Of a stretch of DNA of 64,000 bases, positions 61,310 through 64,000 are shown piece by piece (the first letter of the stretch is position 1; every line of letters begins with the position of its first letter). The stretch lies in the NCBI RefSeq assembly GCF_003369915.1, contig NC_046677.1:4154001-4218000 (forward strand), in the 5' to 3' direction. Source of the stretch: Drosophila miranda (taxonomy: Eukaryota; Arthropoda; Insecta; Diptera; Drosophilidae). Under the pieces are notes generated by a model, which was not told the DNA's origin, searched no databases, and saw only the letters and a program-made list of their open reading frames with translations. Position numbers and translations under genes: made by a program.

Positions 61310-61650
61310 ATACCCTAGGGAAAAGGATATTATAGAACTGCGGATATGTTTGTCATCGCAGGCTCTAATTAATGCAGAAACTAGTTAGTCTCTGTTTTAA
61401 AGCTATTTCAGCGATATTTTAGGGTAAAGGTCTTATTACAGAGACCAAGAATAGTTATCAGGATCGTGATATATACAAGATACTCATCATATTCAGGAAT
61501 ATGTCTAAAACATATCAATTTGTTTGTAAAGAAAAGGTCTTTATGAATTGCGTTTTATCTTCACATCATCTTCATATGAAATTAGAGAAATAGGGTATAC
61601 AATAATTTATACTACGGCTGACACGCAACATGTCTTCAAATGCCAGCGAC
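61310..61650. repeat. Dispersed repeat, copy 2
   Basis: This is a diverged copy of the element at 58480-58840 in the same orientation, so the fy gene lies between two copies. Confidence 0.6.
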
Positions 61651-61689
61651 TGTTTTTTGTGGAGCTATTTTGCTTAAGCCTTGTTTAGG

Positions 61690-62450
61690 CAAAATACAAT
61701 AAAAGCAAGGACTAGAAACCAGCCAATCTTGTAGAAAATTTATTCATCAATGGGATATAATTATGTGGGCAGAACTAAAGGTTTTAGCTTGCCAGAGTTA
61801 TTCAACGAAATCTCTAAATTGAGCAATATGAACGTTTATCCACTTTTGCTTGTTTTTTTTTTACCTATTTCGCTAAAACCTTCTTTTTGTTTGACCTATT
61901 TCGCTTCAACCTTTTTTTACGCCAAACGCAATAAAAGCAAGTGTTTAAAATAAGCCAGTCAACTAGAAAATAAGTTCATTAATTGGATACAATTATGTGG
62001 GCATGGCTAAATGTTCTATTTAACTAATAATATTCGACGGAACATCAAAATTGAGCAATATGGTTTCTAATCCTTAATGGAGAACGGTTAACCTATTATA
62101 AGCCAAGGGGGTATTTCAATTTTCCACCGAAAATAATGAAAATTTAATCATTTTAGCGCAGTACAAGTGTTAGATATCGTGTTTTTTAATGTTCAGAGGA
62201 AAGATGGCATGAATCCTCAAGAAGAATTTACAATCCGTAATATTTTCCGCCGTTTACCTCAAGTAGTTGAACTATTTAAATAAAGAGGGCTTAAGTGGGC
62301 TAAGTTCGGTTTTTCATCATACGAGACGCTATATTGTTGTTGAGGAACCAAAATTGAGGCAAAAACAATCAAACTCAAGTGTTTAAAATAAGCCAGTCCA
62401 GTAGAAAATGATCTAGATAGCTAGTAATATTCCACGGAATATATAAATCG
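61690..62450. repeat. Diverged repeat copies in the fy-emb interval
   Basis: Three copies share aataaaagcaag or a variant, then agccagtc or agccaatc, tagaaaat, and an aattatgtgggc...ggctaaa run. They begin near 61690, 61925 and 62360. The first is the best match to the copy at 33045-33190. An exact shared string, ggcttaagtgggctaagttc, lies at 62288-62307 and again at 23605-23624. Confidence 0.6.
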
Positions 62451-62485
62451 AGGAATATAGAACTTGAAGTCGTCAGTATATTTAT

Positions 62486-62581
62486 GGTATATTTTTAAAA
62501 TGAGACGGTATATTTTGGTTTATTTCTGAGGGTCGGTCGGTATATTTTAACGATAAATCCGCGCTCCCACTGGTCACATTG
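62486..62581 (+). promoter_or_regulatory. emb promoter: motif 6 cluster and motif 1-like site
   Basis: ggtatattt at 62486-62494, cggtatattt at 62506-62515 and 62538-62547, and tggtcacattg at 62571-62581 (one mismatch to motif 1). Order and spacing copy the Wdr82 promoter cluster. Confidence 0.7.
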
Positions 62582-63219
62582 TTCACACAAATTGCATTTC
62601 GCATTGTCGTCTTCTTTTTCACACGCTGCTCTTTTCTAGAATTGGAATAGGTGAGTAAAATAAGTTAATAACGTTAGTCTTAACAACAATTATCCTACGC
62701 AGCACCGAAATGAGGTGCAAAGAGTAGTATTAATTGTGAAATGCCGCCGCAGTCTCGTCGCGGCGGCGACAGCAACGACGATGCGTTCAATTGTATTTGT
62801 GTGGGTGCGTGTGCGGTATGCTCCTGTGTGCGTGTGTAAGTGTGCGAAAAAGTGTAAGCGCGCGCAGGCAGCAAAGCAAGCGTGTGGTTGCCTGTAGTTG
62901 TGTGAGTGTTCCAAAAAAGAAAATAAGAAAATAAAAAAAAAAAATATGGTTGCCTGCCTGCCGAAAACGCAATAAATTTAATTTCCACTGTTTTCATAAT
63001 TTTTTTGAATGGATTTTTTCCAGTTCAGTGCAGCGGTCCAGAGCCAGGGATCGACATCCACATTGCCTTGCCAGTCCAATCCGCTCCCGCTCCACAACAT
63101 CATCACAGTTGCGCTACATCGTTCACCTCAGGCCGGACGAATAAGCTAAAGCAATCAAAATTAACGCGGACACAACCTCCGAGCGACGCAGACGCGAACG
63201 CCGCTTCTACTACAAAGCG
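62582..63219 (+). other. 5' UTR of emb with an intron
   Basis: A non-coding first exon probably ends at 62650 (gaatag then gtgagt). A 373-base intron ends at cag 63021-63023, and the second exon leads to the ATG at 63220. ORFs inside are not supported. Confidence 0.65.
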
Positions 63220-64000
63220 ATGGCGATGTTGACCTCAGAAGAGGCGAGCAAACTCCTCGACTTCTCGCAGAAGCTCGACATCAATCTGCTCGATAAGATT
63301 GTCGAGGTGGTATACGCATCGCAGGGCGATCAGCTGCGCCTTGCCCAAGACATATTGACCACACTCAAAGAGCATCCGGAGGCATGGACGCGCGTCGATA
63401 GCATTCTCGAATATTCACAAAACCAGCAAACAAAGTTCTATGCCCTCCAAATACTCGAGGAGGTGATCAAGACCCGCTGGAAGGTGCTGCCGCGCAATCA
63501 GTGCGAGGGCATCAAGAAGTATGTGGTCAGTCTGATCATCAAGACATCCTCCGATCCCACTGTGATGGAGCAGAACAAAGTCTATCTGAACAAACTGAAC
63601 ATGATTCTGGTGCAGATCCTGAAGCGCGAGTGGCCCCGCAATTGGGAGACCTTTATTAGCGACATTGTCGGTGCCTCAAAGACGAACGAGAGCCTCTGCA
63701 TGAACAACATGGTCATACTGAAGAATCTCAGCGAGGAGGTCTTCGACTTCTCCCTGGGCCAGATCACGCAGACCAAGGCCAAGCATCTGAAGGACACCAT
63801 GTGCTCGGAGTTCTCGCAAATCTTTACGCTCTGCTCGTTTGTGCTTGAGAACTCGATGAACGCTGCCCTGATCCACGTCACACTGGAGACCCTGCTCAGA
63901 TTCCTCAACTGGATTCCCCTGGGTTACATATTCGAGACGACGCTCATTGAGACGCTGATATTTAAGTTTCTTACCGTACCCATGTTCCGCAATGTGACCC
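63220..64000 (+). CDS. emb: Exportin-1 (CRM1), 5' part; runs off the window
   Basis: The frame is open from MAMLTSEEASKLLDFSQK to the right edge, at least 260 residues without an intron. It shows the importin-beta N-terminal region (ILTTLKEHPEAWTRVDSIL, QNQQTKFYALQILEEVIK) and then the CRIME domain typical of CRM1 (LNKLNMILVQILKREWP, NWETFISDIV, FLNWIPLGYIFETTLIE). It exports cargo with leucine-rich nuclear export signals, with RanGTP. In Drosophila this is embargoed. The ATG was chosen over the second one two codons on because it is first and fits the family. The rest of the roughly 1060-residue protein lies outside. Confidence 0.96.
   Translation, partial: MAMLTSEEASKLLDFSQKLDINLLDKIVEVVYASQGDQLRLAQDILTTLKEHPEAWTRVDSILEYSQNQQTKFYALQILEEVIKTRWKVLPRNQCEGIKKYVVSLIIKTSSDPTVMEQNKVYLNKLNMILVQILKREWPRNWETFISDIVGASKTNESLCMNNMVILKNLSEEVFDFSLGQITQTKAKHLKDTMCSEFSQIFTLCSFVLENSMNAALIHVTLETLLRFLNWIPLGYIFETTLIETLIFKFLTVPMFRNVT

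Overview
The window is nuclear DNA of a Drosophila fly. The evidence is gene content and gene structure: about fifteen genes with short introns match D. melanogaster genes of chromosome arm 2L (Muller element B), and the mobile elements are of fly types. The helentron (DINE/INE-1 type) and general style fit an obscura-group species, but that placement is an inference.

Layout. 0-7 kb: SOSS-B single-strand-DNA-binding protein (CG5181 type), then two tandem trehalose-6-phosphate phosphatases (CG5171 and CG5177 types) on the minus strand. 7.1-19.7 kb: a 12.5 kb stretch with no convincing coding gene and one TATA-box promoter candidate. 19.7-36.9 kb: a compact housekeeping and testis block. It holds a RASL12-like GTPase (CG5160), the ARMC4 orthologue gudu, Wdr82, mitochondrial Obg GTPase, an HDHD2-like phosphatase, alanyl-tRNA synthetase, a TMEM126-like protein, a small KEN-box protein, DAD1 and an SLC36-type amino-acid transporter. 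Many of these are divergent or convergent pairs, with DRE-like, motif 1-like and motif 6-like promoter sequences.

36.9-57 kb is a fast-changing accessory region. It has a small secreted protein, a 646-residue protein of unknown function, chitin-binding peptides, and a 2.1 kb tandem duplication. The duplication copied one whole chitin-binding gene and the 5' exon of the 646-residue gene. The second copy of the unit carries a 1.1 kb helentron, which in turn carries a very young BEL/Pao LTR element. Next come a third chitin-binding paralogue, a LINE remnant, and a 896-residue Cys/Ser-rich repeat protein.

57-64 kb: a secreted Gly/His-rich protein, fuzzy (planar cell polarity), a repeat-rich 2.3 kb interval, and the start of embargoed (exportin-1), which runs off the right edge.

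Exon coordinates were worked out by hand from splice signals and reading frame. In several cases the total protein length came out at the size I expect for the family (AlaRS 966, DAD1 113, Wdr82 317, Fuzzy 416), which supports the models. Gene symbols are from recognition and not from any search.
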